A stretch of 64,000 nt of DNA from Desulfovibrio sp. JC022 (GTDB taxonomy: Bacteria > Desulfobacterota > Desulfovibrionia > Desulfovibrionales > Desulfovibrionaceae), in contig NZ_VOPZ01000010.1 of NCBI RefSeq assembly GCF_010470665.1, positions 1 through 64,000 on the forward strand, given 5' to 3'. Shown piece by piece: positions 34,229 through 43,261 of this stretch. A model generated the notes under the pieces. It saw only the letters and a program-made list of their open reading frames with translations, had not been told where the DNA came from and ran no database searches. The position numbers and the translations under genes were made by a program. The first letter of the stretch is position 1, and each line of letters begins with the position of its first letter.

Positions 34229-35641
34229 CTATGGATCATACTTATGTATAGTAATATACGGCTGATACTTCCATGGTGGCAGGGCCTTGGAAGGCAGCGA
34301 GTTGTTTTCAAAAAACTTGTTCCAATAACTTTTTTTGTTGCTGTACTTGAGCAATTTACCCTGCGCCTTGTAGAGCAGGATTTCCATGATGACGCCGTTT
34401 CCGTTCATGGTGATGGCCCGGTTGATTTTTCCGGTTTTTTCGTACCGGCCCACATAAAAACCTTTGCCCGGCTCGAACATGGTTGAGGCGACCTCGGCTA
34501 AAAGATCGGTGTAATCAGACTTGAAAAGCACCCAGAGACCGAGGGCCGCCTTGGTGTTCAAGCAGGCAAGCTCGGGCATGGCTTTACCTTCGTGGCTCAG
34601 GGTCGCATAAGGAATGCCGTGCCCGAGGATGGTGTCGTAGACAAAGTACGGGGCCTGATCCACGGCATCCTCGGTTTTGGCGGTGAGTATCCCGGTATTT
34701 AAGAACCGTCCTTCCTGTGCTTTGTAGACTGCCCACGCAAACTTGGCCTGCATGGGGTCTGTATGCTTATAAATGTTGGTATTGTGGTTCTCGGGCAGAT
34801 CCCAATTGTGCTCAATGCCGTCGAGCACGAAGTTTTCAGTAACAACAAAATTCGGGGCGTGTTCGTTTTCAGGATCACGGGCGTCAAAGGGAATGGGCAC
34901 ACCGTAAATGGTGACCGTAGAATAAGGATGGATCTTGGAGGCGGCGGTAGTGTCAGCTCCCCAGAGCCCGAAGCCGCGCGCGGCGTATTCCTCGTAACCG
35001 AGCCTCCCTTCAGCGTAGTGAATGAGGTTGTTCTCATCGCGCTGGTAATAACTGGCCCCGAACATAGTTCCGTTGCGGTCCATGAGTTTAGTCCAGTTCC
35101 AGCGCATTACCGCGCGGTCAATCTGCTCCGCGTATTCGGGGTGGCGTTCTTTGATGATACGTAGCCATATGAGCAGTCTGCCGAGATCAAGAGCGGACCA
35201 GCCGAGTGCGCCGGGCTGGTTGGACCAGTCCACCATGGCTCCGTTGTCCGCGCTGTAAAACTGATTGGGCAGGTCTCCTCGGAAAAGCTCCATGACATTC
35301 AGCCATGAGATGATTTTGCGTATGCGCGAATCGAATTCTTTGTCATCAATTAGTCCCAGTTCATTGGCTGAAAGGATAGCCGCCATGTGCGCGGAAAGGT
35401 CCCACATGGTGAAAGGGGAATAATTGGGTTGCGCTCCGGCCAATCCGGTCTCAGGATTTACATTGTTCTGAAAGTAACTCCATGCGGTTTTGGCCCATTC
35501 AATTTCGCGCTCGGTAAGCGGGCCTTGGCGCGGGATCTGACGCGTAGCAGGCTTGATTCCCGCCATGCATGTAGCGGCGGAACCGAGCAGCACAATCAAT
35601 ATGCTCAGGGCAAATATATATTTAATTACCCGTATGCTCAT
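34229..35641 (-). CDS. Secreted DUF3131 protein 3
   Basis: 470 aa with a signal peptide (MSIRVIKYIFALSILIVLLG, cleavage near MAG). DUF3131 core: AWSYFQNNVNPETGLAGA, FRGDLPNQFYSADNGAM, LGWSALDLGRLLIWLR, RAVMRWNWTKLM and GFYVGRYEKTGKINRAITMN. ATG overlaps the stop of the previous DUF3131 gene (ATGA), so the two are translationally coupled. Function unknown; by context a periplasmic glycan-handling enzyme. Confidence 0.82.
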   Translation of the reverse strand: MSIRVIKYIFALSILIVLLGSAATCMAGIKPATRQIPRQGPLTEREIEWAKTAWSYFQNNVNPETGLAGAQPNYSPFTMWDLSAHMAAILSANELGLIDDKEFDSRIRKIISWLNVMELFRGDLPNQFYSADNGAMVDWSNQPGALGWSALDLGRLLIWLRIIKERHPEYAEQIDRAVMRWNWTKLMDRNGTMFGASYYQRDENNLIHYAEGRLGYEEYAARGFGLWGADTTAASKIHPYSTVTIYGVPIPFDARDPENEHAPNFVVTENFVLDGIEHNWDLPENHNTNIYKHTDPMQAKFAWAVYKAQEGRFLNTGILTAKTEDAVDQAPYFVYDTILGHGIPYATLSHEGKAMPELACLNTKAALGLWVLFKSDYTDLLAEVASTMFEPGKGFYVGRYEKTGKINRAITMNGNGVIMEILLYKAQGKLLKYSNKKSYWNKFFENNSLPSKALPPWKYQPYITIHKYDP

Positions 35642-37236
35642 GGTTGCGGCTCCGTTTTTCTGGTGTCCAGCATGGGCTGGAATTGCTGCTGAAATTTTTC
35701 CGGGGGCAGCCCTCGTGCTTCGAAAGATTCTGCTTTAAGGGTCAATTCCCAATATCCGGGTTGCTGGTTTGATTTGAATAGCGGCCCGGAAAGCATAAAA
35801 GCCAGCGATTCAAGAATTACGGCATTGTCGTTTAAAGAAATGGCCTTGTTGGTGGCCCCGCCGTTCTCATAAGAACCGGCATACCAACCCCCGTATTGAT
35901 CAAAGAGCGGTTCAACTGCATCCATGAGCAGGTCCGTGTATTGCCCTTCGAACATGGCCCAGAGCTGAAAAGCGGCCCTGGTTGAGATGCAGGCCTGCTT
36001 GGGCTGGGGATTACCGGATTTATCCATGGTGGAGAAGGGATCTCCCAGCGCGAAAACCGAATCGATTACAAAATATGGCGGACGATCCAGATTGTGGCCC
36101 GATCGTGCTGTTAGCATCCCTTCAACCTTATAACGCGATTTCTGGACAGCGTAGAGAGCCTGAGCCAATTGCAACGCCTTTTGATCAATTTTCCAAGTTT
36201 CATAGTCAGTACCTTTAGCGGGAATCAGCCAGTTGAATTCCATGCCGTCCAGCAGTGGCGCGGTTGTGGTCACTGCTCCGGTCTGACGCGGCTCTCCCTG
36301 TGGACGAGGGATGGGCGAAATCTGAGAGTAGCGGTTATCAAAAGGCAACAGGATGTTGTTGACGGTAATTAAAGAGGTCTTATCCGACTGCACTGAGCCA
36401 TCAATTTTAAAACCCCAGAGAGCAAAACCCTTGGCTGCGTATTGCAGTTCCCCGAAGCGGCCTTCGCGATATGAATGAAGTTGCCCGTTACGGTAGTAGG
36501 AACCGTAGAGCAGTCCGTCGGCATCAATGAGCTTACGGAAATTCCAGCGCATGACTGTGCGGTCAATGGCGGCAGCGTGGGTAGGGAATTCATTACGTAC
36601 AATGCGCAGCCAAGTAAGCAGTCGTCCGATATCGAGGGCTGAATGTCCGTCTTCTCCGGGCTGGTTGATACCGTTCTGCGATTGTCCTGTGCGCCCATTA
36701 TAAAAAGTGTTCGGCACTCCCAGTGAGTTGAGTTGCATCTTGTTAAGCCAAGTGACCAGTTTGGTCATTCGCTCGTGAAATTCAATATCTTCCAGCACGC
36801 CGATCCGCTTGGCACAGGTAAGTGCGGCAAGATATCCGGCAACGTTGGTCATAGTCAGGCTGTCACTGCCCACCGCTCCCTGTGGCAGGCCGGTTTCCGG
36901 GAAGACCGTGCGGGTGAAGTAGGCCCATGCGTAGCTGGCCATTTCCTGCTGTTTTTCCGTCAGTTGTGCCGGTTCATTTTTGGACCAGAAAGAATTGGCA
37001 GATGCAACGCGTCGCGGCTTTATTTCAGCCGTTGCAGTGCGATAAGCAAAAGGTTCGCCTTTGCTGCTGTGTATGTAATTTTTACAGCCGCAAATGAGCA
37101 GCAGCAAAACCATAAAAATAAGTTTTGATGCGCTACGCGCTTTTTTGATGATCGCATTTCGCCTCCGGCGGGCAAAGGGGATAATCCCCTTTGCAATCCC
37201 TAAGGGTGGTCTCTGCGTATAATTTCTTTTGTTCAT
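35638..37236 (-). CDS. DUF3131 lipoprotein 4 (start uncertain, repeat at its N-terminus)
   Basis: DUF3131 core from YAWAYFTRTVFPETGL with VPNTFYNGRTG, HSALDIGRLLTWLR and GWYAGSYENGGATNKAISLN; a lipobox-like segment MVLLLLICGC lies just before the mature part. The frame is open far upstream, but residues before 37236 overlap the previous gene. ATG 37236 is 11 nt after that gene's stop and is used here; ATG 37113 (directly at MVLLLLICGC) is the alternative but lacks a Shine-Dalgarno. With 37236 the family-2 repeat (37124-37203) is translated into a very basic n-region (RRRRN...KKARSASK), which is unusual. Confidence 0.75.
   Translation of the reverse strand: MNKRNYTQRPPLGIAKGIIPFARRRRNAIIKKARSASKLIFMVLLLLICGCKNYIHSSKGEPFAYRTATAEIKPRRVASANSFWSKNEPAQLTEKQQEMASYAWAYFTRTVFPETGLPQGAVGSDSLTMTNVAGYLAALTCAKRIGVLEDIEFHERMTKLVTWLNKMQLNSLGVPNTFYNGRTGQSQNGINQPGEDGHSALDIGRLLTWLRIVRNEFPTHAAAIDRTVMRWNFRKLIDADGLLYGSYYRNGQLHSYREGRFGELQYAAKGFALWGFKIDGSVQSDKTSLITVNNILLPFDNRYSQISPIPRPQGEPRQTGAVTTTAPLLDGMEFNWLIPAKGTDYETWKIDQKALQLAQALYAVQKSRYKVEGMLTARSGHNLDRPPYFVIDSVFALGDPFSTMDKSGNPQPKQACISTRAAFQLWAMFEGQYTDLLMDAVEPLFDQYGGWYAGSYENGGATNKAISLNDNAVILESLAFMLSGPLFKSNQQPGYWELTLKAESFEARGLPPEKFQQQFQPMLDTRKTEPQP
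37124..37203 (+). repeat. Family-2 intergenic repeat, copy 1 (inside a coding N-terminus)
   Basis: Matches the copy at 60.1 kb: TTTGATGCGCTACGCGCTTT, a variable spacer, ATTTCGCCTCCGGCGG, then the perfect stem CAAAGGGG-ATAAT-CCCCTTTG and CCCTA. Here it lies over the start region of the fourth DUF3131 gene and downstream of the outer-membrane-like gene. Confidence 0.75.
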
Positions 37237-37246
37237 CAGCAAAAAA

Positions 37247-38293
37247 TCACCATTCCATGTATCTTGGTCCCCATGGGGGCCTTGTTTTGCTCGGTTTGTC
37301 TCTTCTGCGTCCGTTGTCCCGCCCGGTGAAAAATTCCCAAATGGCCTGTAAATCCAAATTATAGCCGAAGAAGACCGAGCCATCCATTAAGTCGCCGTCC
37401 TTGGCACTGTTGCCCCAAGGAAAACCATTTGGGGCATAGCTTGAATAGGCCAGTATAAATCCTCCCGGTGACCAGTCGTAGTACCCGAAACCGTAGGTGA
37501 AATCCGGGTCCCCGGCTGTTGTCTGGGACAAATCCGGGTAGAGGTTGCCCTGCGCCCATGCGCTGATATTTCCCCAGATTGGTATTGAAAAACCAAGCCC
37601 GAACCATTGTTTCCACCAGCGTCCTTCCTGATATTCCGGGGTCAGGTTGTAGGAGGTCCAGCCTAAAATTCGGGCCTCATCATCCGGGTGCAGTAAGCGT
37701 ACTACCTTTTCGGGAACCTCGAACCTGTAGGTGGTGGTGATGGTTCCCTGATTGAGATCGGTAAAATCCTCCCCGGATTTGGGCGAAAGCCTGTTGCCGC
37801 CGTAATTGGAATATTCAATGGACAAGGTGTCCGGGGCATAGTTGGCGACTCCGAAGCTGTAGCTGAAATCCGGCTCGTACCCCTGCTGGTAATTGGGGTC
37901 TGCATACTGGTAGAAAGTCAGCCTTCCGTAGTAAGGCGAGAGTCCGTTGAACCCGATGGTCTGGGTAAAAGACTGTTTGACAATTTCTTTGGGAGAATTG
38001 CCGTCCTTGTTGGACTGCTTGATACTTGTCACCGCCGTGGTGTAGCCAACGTTGACGGACATCTCCCGTGCCAGCACCTCGCCGAACGAGCTTTTGCCGT
38101 TGAATTTTTTCGTATCAATTTTAAAAGAGCGTTCCAGCATATCCCAGAAACTCCAGCCTTTTTCGTCCGGGTCATGCAACTTTTTCAATCCCGGTTCAGG
38201 GATGTTTTCCATATAAAGGTCGGATGCGTGGCAGGGGGTACTCAAAAAAAGCACCAATAAAATCAAACCCGTACACAATTTACCAACCATCAT
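37247..38293 (-). CDS. Outer-membrane beta-rich protein of unknown function
   Basis: About 348 aa with signal peptide (MVGKLCTGLILLVLFLSTPCHA). The mature part is rich in aromatic residues and Gly/Asn in alternating patterns (FTQTIGFNGLSPYYGRLTFY, FGVANYAPDTLSIEYSNYGG, FTYGFGYYDWSPGGFILAYS), as in outer-membrane beta barrels. I do not recognise a named family. It sits among the DUF3131 genes, where an exporter or anchor for the polymer would be expected. Two ATGs (38293, 38290) lie after AGGTGG; the GTG at 38299 is a third option. Confidence 0.7.
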   Translation of the reverse strand: MMVGKLCTGLILLVLFLSTPCHASDLYMENIPEPGLKKLHDPDEKGWSFWDMLERSFKIDTKKFNGKSSFGEVLAREMSVNVGYTTAVTSIKQSNKDGNSPKEIVKQSFTQTIGFNGLSPYYGRLTFYQYADPNYQQGYEPDFSYSFGVANYAPDTLSIEYSNYGGNRLSPKSGEDFTDLNQGTITTTYRFEVPEKVVRLLHPDDEARILGWTSYNLTPEYQEGRWWKQWFGLGFSIPIWGNISAWAQGNLYPDLSQTTAGDPDFTYGFGYYDWSPGGFILAYSSYAPNGFPWGNSAKDGDLMDGSVFFGYNLDLQAIWEFFTGRDNGRRRDKPSKTRPPWGPRYMEW

Positions 38294-38332
38294 TTCCACC
38301 TAATTAAAAGCCAAACACCTCGTTAAACAAAG

Positions 38333-38415
38333 CGGCGAAGCCCTATTAAAAGGTTTTGGGATTCTTAAACCCTTTTGCAAAAGGGTTTAAGGCCCCCGGC
38401 AGGGCCGCCGGAGGC
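38333..38415 (-). repeat. Family-1 intergenic repeat, copy 5 (class a stem)
   Basis: Read on the minus strand it begins 7 nt after the stop of the DUF3131 gene at 38423 with GCCTCCGGCGGCCCTGCCGG, carries the stem TTAAACCC-TTTTGCAAAA-GGGTTTAA (with the loop also pairing), GAATCCC, and ends GGGCTTCGCCG. Confidence 0.82.
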
Positions 38416-38422
38416 ATGCCTT

Positions 38423-39769
38423 TTACTTGCCCTGAATACGTAGGAAGGGACCGAATTTCTTGTAATAAAGGGTTTCCAAGATAATCCCGTTGGTGTTGCA
38501 GGTATTGACCGCGTTCACTCGTCCGTCATCTTCATAGATCCCGGCATAAAAGCCGTTCTCCTCAGTTGTTAATTCTGAAATTTTATCAACCAGTTTCGCG
38601 GTGTAGTCTGTTTCGTATAAAGAATGCCAACCCAACGCGCCCTTGGTGGATAGGGTCCTCCAGTCCGGAGACTGCAGACCTTCGGAAGTGATGCAGGCCC
38701 ACTTTTTACCTTCGCCGTAAACCGTGTTGTAAACAAAGTACGGGTCTTCACTGAGCGCGGTTTCGGTCACCGCAGTGAGGATGCCTTCATTATCGTACCG
38801 TTTTTCCTGTGCGAGGTAGACGCGGTAGGCGAATTCCCTCGAGTAGTGATCAAAGCCGAATTCAATGCCGTCGAGGATGTACGGTTCACTGAGCGCGTAA
38901 GTGTGCGCCCCGAATATGGCTGAGGTCCGCACATCCACCGGGACTTCCACGCCTTCGATCTCCACCAGCCCGGTATGGTCGAGGTAGTTGTAAGCTTCGC
39001 TGATGTCGAAACCGAGCAGGGCAAAAGATTTGGAAACATATTCCTCGTAACCCAGCCGCCCTTCCTGATTCAGCTCTTCGGCTCCGTTTTTGTAGGTCAC
39101 TCCGTAAAGCACGCCGTCTTTGAACATGCGCGTGTAATCCCAGCGGGAAATGATCTTGCGCACCCTCGGCGTGTATTCGCTGTACTCGTAGAGTATGACA
39201 TTCAAAGGAACGAACAGCCGACCGATATCAATGGCACTCCAGCCCGTACCGGTTTCAGATGGTTTGTTCTGGTAGTCGGTCATGGAAAGCGACTTGGTGT
39301 CGTAAGCCTTGTTGGGCAGCTCGCCGTTATAAAGGGGAATACGTTCAAGGGCATCCAGGGCCTTTGCCATGCGGGTGTGGAATTCAGCGTCTTGGATAAT
39401 TTCCAGCCTGTGGGCTGAAATCAATCCCAGCAAATAGGATGCGGTATCCCAGAGAGTTGTGAAATGGAATCCGGCAACAGAATCAGCCAATCCGGTATCG
39501 GCATTGTAGTTGGTTTCGAAGTATTTCCACGCCGTGCGGGCCATGGACATTTCTTCAGTAGAAAGATTGCGCAAGGGCGGACGGGGAATATCTTCGGTGA
39601 ATTCCACGGCGAGCACGGCCCGTCCGTTTTCGTCCGTCCCTGCTAGGGTACGTCTTTCCTGAAGGTGACTTAGGTCCGTCAGGAAAAATATGATGAATCC
39701 GGTGGTTATCAACCCCAGAATTACCGCTATCTGACTGCGCATTTCCATAATTTGTTTTTTTAGGGTCAT
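38423..39769 (-). CDS. DUF3131 protein 5, N-terminally membrane-anchored
   Basis: 448 aa. One N-terminal membrane helix without a good cleavage site (IAVILGLITTGFIIFFL) anchors it. DUF3131 core: AWKYFETNYNADTGLADS, YNGELPNKAYDTKSLSM, TGWSAIDIGRLFVPLN and GFYAGIYEDDGRVNAVNTCN. It directly follows the cellulose-synthase-like gene with a TAATG overlap, so its expression is coupled to the synthase; it is the best candidate to act at the site where the polymer leaves the membrane. Activity unknown. Confidence 0.82.
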   Translation of the reverse strand: MTLKKQIMEMRSQIAVILGLITTGFIIFFLTDLSHLQERRTLAGTDENGRAVLAVEFTEDIPRPPLRNLSTEEMSMARTAWKYFETNYNADTGLADSVAGFHFTTLWDTASYLLGLISAHRLEIIQDAEFHTRMAKALDALERIPLYNGELPNKAYDTKSLSMTDYQNKPSETGTGWSAIDIGRLFVPLNVILYEYSEYTPRVRKIISRWDYTRMFKDGVLYGVTYKNGAEELNQEGRLGYEEYVSKSFALLGFDISEAYNYLDHTGLVEIEGVEVPVDVRTSAIFGAHTYALSEPYILDGIEFGFDHYSREFAYRVYLAQEKRYDNEGILTAVTETALSEDPYFVYNTVYGEGKKWACITSEGLQSPDWRTLSTKGALGWHSLYETDYTAKLVDKISELTTEENGFYAGIYEDDGRVNAVNTCNTNGIILETLYYKKFGPFLRIQGK

Positions 39770-41580
39770 TATAACAACCTACTCTCATCAGTTTTCCATG
39801 TTGCGGCTCTTACGATCACCATCAGTGATGACATGTTCAGTAGCGACCAGAATGTTGCGATGATAAAACCTAACAAATCATATTCATAGCCTAGGGCCAT
39901 ACGGCCCAGATACCAGATGATCCCGGCCACATTCAGCGCGATTACAAATAGTTGCGGCCTGACCAGATCAAGCCGCGCTTCACTTGATCCTGTTTTGGGC
40001 GTGACCTTGAATTTAATGGTATCCCCTTTAAGTACGGTCCAGATGGCTTTGATGTTCAGAGGGAAAAAAGCCACGTAATATTGAACATTCCTGAGCGTAT
40101 TCACTCCCCATGTTCCGAGCATAAAAGTAATCTGGCTGATCAACTGGAAGCTGAGAATGTGAATAAAAAAATCAAGGTCAAATCCTTTCACCGGAACCAG
40201 TCCGGTGAAATAAAAGATAGGCGGGGTGATCAGGAAAACCATCATCCAGAAGGCCGCGAAATATGAAAAGGTGGAGGCGAAATACATCAGCCTCTGACCT
40301 GTGCTCAGGCCTGGCAGGGTAGCCGGATTGTCCCGGCGCAGCAGATCCAGCGTGCCCCCGGCATATTTGAAATTTTGGGTCAGGTAGGCTTCAAGATCCT
40401 GCGGGGAGAGCATTTTGGAAAGAACTTCCGCATGATGGATGGATTTCCATTCCCGGCTGCGGTCCGCATGCAGGAGCATGGATGTATAGATGTCTTCTGA
40501 GACGTGATATTTGTAGGGTGTAACCTCGGTATCGCTCATGAATCCGCGTGCTGCACCCAGCCGGACAGCGTCGGAAAGTTCCGGGTCATCCATATCTTTG
40601 CTGGCCTCGCGGGCGTGCTCTTCCACTTCGTCCATATAACGCAGCAGGGCGGCGCGTAAAACAGCTTCACGTCGATGTAATGACCCTGCTCCGCAGCAAA
40701 ATGAAGCATTGTAATTCATACGCCGCCTTTGGATGCAGTCGTAAAACATCCTTGGATCACTGCCGAAAATGTCTTTACCCACTTGGATTTTGCCGATCAT
40801 GCGTTCAATAAAAGCACCAAGTCTGCCAACTTTTGAACCAAGCTTACGCTTAAGAAAATATTCCAGCCCTTCACCTTCGGGAATATCGTAAAACCATTGT
40901 GGAGTCTGGACCCATGCCACATCCGGGTCGCGAAAATATCCCATGGTCCGTTCAAGAAATTGCGGGAAAGGACGGGTATCGGCATCAAGAATTACAATGA
41001 TGTCGCCGTGGGTCAGCTCCATAGCGTTACGCAGGTTCCCGGCCTTGAAGCCCCGGTTATCCGTGCGGGTAATGTAATTGACGCCCTCTTCCATTGCCAC
41101 TGCGCGCATTTTCTCCCGTTTGCCGTCATCCAGCACGTGGATTTTAATGTCCACCGGGTGGGGATAGCTCACCGCTTTGGAGTCGCGGATGGAGTAACGC
41201 ACCAGTTCCGGGTCTTCTGTGTATGTCGGCAGAAAGATGTCGATACTTATGGGCCGATCTTCGGGCGGCCTTTCATTCTCGGCCATAATCTCGCTGGTCA
41301 TGGCCGGGGCCGGTTTGATGGGTTCGTCCTTGTGCGCCCAGAGGTTCACGATGAACAGGGTTGTACTCAGGAAAGACAGAGTTTCAGCCAGTGCCAGCGG
41401 AATAGAGAACCAGAGAGCTTCCGTGTTCAGGGAATAGAACCAGCGCCAGTGAAAATACCAGACGCCCATACATATATTGATGGTCGCCAGATACTGGTAC
41501 AGGAACTGCCGCGCAGCCGAGAACGGAACCGGGCTATACGGTTTCCTGTGTTCATATTCCGTGAAGTAGAAGTCTTTCAA
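39769..41580 (-). CDS. Cellulose-synthase-like GT2 glycosyltransferase (no PilZ domain)
   Basis: 603 aa membrane processive GT2. Two N-terminal helices (about 30-80), a cytoplasmic GT domain with LDDG at 150-153, DAD at 199-201, TPQWFYD near 226, SED at 361-363 (catalytic base region) and QNFKYAGG near 402 in the Q..RW position, then five to six C-terminal helices. It should polymerise a nucleotide sugar and pass the chain through the membrane. It lacks the C-terminal PilZ domain of BcsA, so c-di-GMP control is unlikely. The start is TTG at 41580, 7 nt after a repeat-derived GGAGG. The polymer identity is unknown; I do not call it bcsA. Confidence 0.87.
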   Translation of the reverse strand: MKDFYFTEYEHRKPYSPVPFSAARQFLYQYLATINICMGVWYFHWRWFYSLNTEALWFSIPLALAETLSFLSTTLFIVNLWAHKDEPIKPAPAMTSEIMAENERPPEDRPISIDIFLPTYTEDPELVRYSIRDSKAVSYPHPVDIKIHVLDDGKREKMRAVAMEEGVNYITRTDNRGFKAGNLRNAMELTHGDIIVILDADTRPFPQFLERTMGYFRDPDVAWVQTPQWFYDIPEGEGLEYFLKRKLGSKVGRLGAFIERMIGKIQVGKDIFGSDPRMFYDCIQRRRMNYNASFCCGAGSLHRREAVLRAALLRYMDEVEEHAREASKDMDDPELSDAVRLGAARGFMSDTEVTPYKYHVSEDIYTSMLLHADRSREWKSIHHAEVLSKMLSPQDLEAYLTQNFKYAGGTLDLLRRDNPATLPGLSTGQRLMYFASTFSYFAAFWMMVFLITPPIFYFTGLVPVKGFDLDFFIHILSFQLISQITFMLGTWGVNTLRNVQYYVAFFPLNIKAIWTVLKGDTIKFKVTPKTGSSEARLDLVRPQLFVIALNVAGIIWYLGRMALGYEYDLLGFIIATFWSLLNMSSLMVIVRAATWKTDESRLL

Positions 41581-41586
41581 AAGAAT

Positions 41587-41654
41587 GCCTCCGGCGGCTT
41601 AAACCCTTTTGCAAAAGGGTTTAAGAATCCCAAAACCTTTTATTAAGCTGTCGC
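41587..41654 (+). repeat. Family-1 intergenic repeat, copy 6 (class a stem, short)
   Basis: Shortened copy: GCCTCCGGCGG is followed directly by the TTAAACCC-TTTTGCAAAA-GGGTTTAA stem and GAATCCC; the GCC...GGGGCC block is missing and the far end is degenerate (AGCTGTCGC). The GGAGG on the minus strand is the ribosome binding site of the cellulose-synthase-like gene (7 nt to its TTG). Confidence 0.78.
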
Positions 41655-41681
41655 TACGTATGCATTGAATCTGCATGAGTA

Positions 41682-42017
41682 CTAATAACCTTCCAATGCA
41701 TCTTTTTCACAGGGGAAACTTTGCAGGACTTTATTCAGTCTTGTAAGCCGCAACAGTTCTTCAACCTGCTCCTTTACTTCACAGAGTTTGATGTCACCTT
41801 TTACGCCGACCTGCCGCAGAGCGGAGATGATGGCTCCAAGGCCGGAGCTGTCGATGAAATCCACATTTTCCAGATTGAGCAGCAGCCGCAAATTACCTTC
41901 CTCAATCAGCTTGAGCAGGGTGTTTTTGAAGTCTACCGCTGTACTGGCATCAAGGCGATGGGTACCGGGTTTGATCACACAAATATCGTTTACGTTTCTA
42001 ATATCAACTTTCAGCAT
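41682..42017 (-). CDS. STAS-domain anti-sigma factor antagonist
   Basis: 111 aa, one STAS domain. The phosphorylatable Ser lies in NVDFIDSSGLGAIISALRQ (the DSSGLG motif). GGAGG is 7 nt before the ATG. Such proteins bind an RsbW-type kinase when dephosphorylated and release its other partner. An RsbW-like kinase and a PP2C phosphatase are encoded a few genes upstream on the same strand, which makes a complete partner switch. Confidence 0.92.
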   Translation of the reverse strand: MLKVDIRNVNDICVIKPGTHRLDASTAVDFKNTLLKLIEEGNLRLLLNLENVDFIDSSGLGAIISALRQVGVKGDIKLCEVKEQVEELLRLTRLNKVLQSFPCEKDALEGY

Positions 42018-42058
42018 ATCTAGTCCTCCTTAAATTCAATACACACCCTCAGACAAAG

Positions 42059-42143
42059 CGGCGAAGCCCTATTGGAAAAGTTTGGGAGAGTCCAGAGAAC
42101 CCTTTCCAAAGGGTTCTTTGGACCCCGGAGGGTCGCCGAAGGC
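42059..42143 (-). repeat. Family-1 intergenic repeat, copy 7 (class b stem)
   Basis: On the minus strand it begins 3 nt after the stop of the GT2 gene at 42147 with GCCTTCGGCGACCC, has the class-b stem (CCAAAGAACCC / GGGTTCTCTGG with one wobble) and ends GGGCTTCGCCG 40 nt before the STAS gene. Confidence 0.8.
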
Positions 42144-42146
42144 CTC

Positions 42147-42893
42147 TTACAAATTTCTATGCAACATCCGAATGCGCATCACATCCATGAACATGCGGAT
42201 TGAATCACGCAACGGGTCCACTTTTGATCCTTCGGCATGCTCCCACTTAACGGGCACTTCCTCGATGCAGTACCCAAGCTTGCGGGCCAGAAATAGCTGC
42301 TCCACATCAAAGCTGAACCCGTACAGCTTCTGCTTGTCGGCGATTTTGTGGGCCACCTCGTTGCGGAAAGCTTTGAATCCGCATTGGGTGTCTTTGATCC
42401 CGCGAATTGCGAACAGCCCCACCACTGAGTTAAAGATGAAACTCATCAAATCACGGTAAAAGGGTTTTTTCTCCACTTCCGATTCCGCCATGCGCCTTGA
42501 GCCGATGGCAATATCGCAGCCCTGTTCGAGTACGGGCAAAAGCTTGTCGATCTCCCCAATGGGCGTGGATAGGTCGGCATCGGAAAAAAGCACAAATTTG
42601 CCCTTGGCGCGCAGCATACCGCGGGCCACGGAAAACCCCTTACCAACGTTTTTTACGTTCTCCATGATGGCACTTACATTCTGGTCCTTCATCTCCTGAT
42701 TGTAGATATCCACGGTTTTGACCACTTCGGTTGTCCAGTCCCGGCTGCCGTCATCCACGATGATGATCTCGCTTCTGTACGGCTGCCCGTCGAGGAACTC
42801 CTTCACCGTGTACAAGGTATCGGCAATACGCTCCTGTTCATTGTAAGCCGGGATGACCACCGAAAGGTAATATTCAAAGTTTTTATCATTCAT
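42147..42893 (-). CDS. GT2 glycosyltransferase, polyprenyl-phosphate sugar synthase-like
   Basis: 248 aa from ATG 42893 (GAGG 6 nt upstream); the reading from 42992 overlaps the SMR gene. LSVVIPAYNEQERIADTL, IIIVDDGSRDWT and LFSDADLSTP are the nucleotide-sugar motifs, and IKDTQCGFKAF is typical of dolichyl-phosphate glucose/mannose synthases. It lacks the C-terminal helices of DPMS-type enzymes. It would load a sugar onto undecaprenyl phosphate. Two SMR-type flippase-like genes lie next to it and a GT39 enzyme, the usual consumer of such donors, ends the operon. Confidence 0.88.
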   Translation of the reverse strand: MNDKNFEYYLSVVIPAYNEQERIADTLYTVKEFLDGQPYRSEIIIVDDGSRDWTTEVVKTVDIYNQEMKDQNVSAIMENVKNVGKGFSVARGMLRAKGKFVLFSDADLSTPIGEIDKLLPVLEQGCDIAIGSRRMAESEVEKKPFYRDLMSFIFNSVVGLFAIRGIKDTQCGFKAFRNEVAHKIADKQKLYGFSFDVEQLFLARKLGYCIEEVPVKWEHAEGSKVDPLRDSIRMFMDVMRIRMLHRNL

Positions 42894-42901
42894 GAGAAAC
42901 C

Positions 42902-43258
42902 TCATTTTTTGGCCGTGAGTACTACTCCTGCTGATATTACCAGAATTCCGGCCCAGCGTGTTGCTGAAATTTGATCCCCGAACATCCACCAAGAGCCGAT
43001 AGCCACCAGCACGTAACCGGAACTAAGCAGCGGATAGGCATAACTGAGATCCAGACGGCTTAAGACCGCCACCCAGATCATCATAGCCAATCCATAGGAG
43101 ACAAGGCCTCCGAATACCCACGGCTGAAATACAATGGCAAAAGCGGTCATGATGGACGGATCGCCCAGCGGGCCTAGTACGGTCATACCCTTTTTCATGA
43201 AAAGCTGCCCCAGAACACCGAGAATCACCGAGCAGGCAACAAGAAGGTAGGATTTCAT
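42902..43258 (-). CDS. SMR/EamA-type small membrane protein, flippase-like 1
   Basis: 118 aa with four hydrophobic helices (MKSYLLVACSVILGVLGQLF; FGGLVSYGLAMMIWVAVLSR; YPLLSSGYVLVAIGSWW; WAGILVISAGVVLTAKK). It resembles half-size DMT proteins such as ArnE/ArnF that move undecaprenyl-phosphate sugars across the membrane. It is paired with a second such gene 3 nt upstream, as expected for a heterodimer, and precedes the GT2 gene. Confidence 0.83.
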   Translation of the reverse strand: MKSYLLVACSVILGVLGQLFMKKGMTVLGPLGDPSIMTAFAIVFQPWVFGGLVSYGLAMMIWVAVLSRLDLSYAYPLLSSGYVLVAIGSWWMFGDQISATRWAGILVISAGVVLTAKK

Positions 43259-43261
43259 GAT

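Noticed and set aside
39769-41580. Naming the GT2 as bcsA (cellulose synthase)
   Set aside because: No PilZ domain and no bcsB/bcsC-like neighbours; the polymer cannot be identified.
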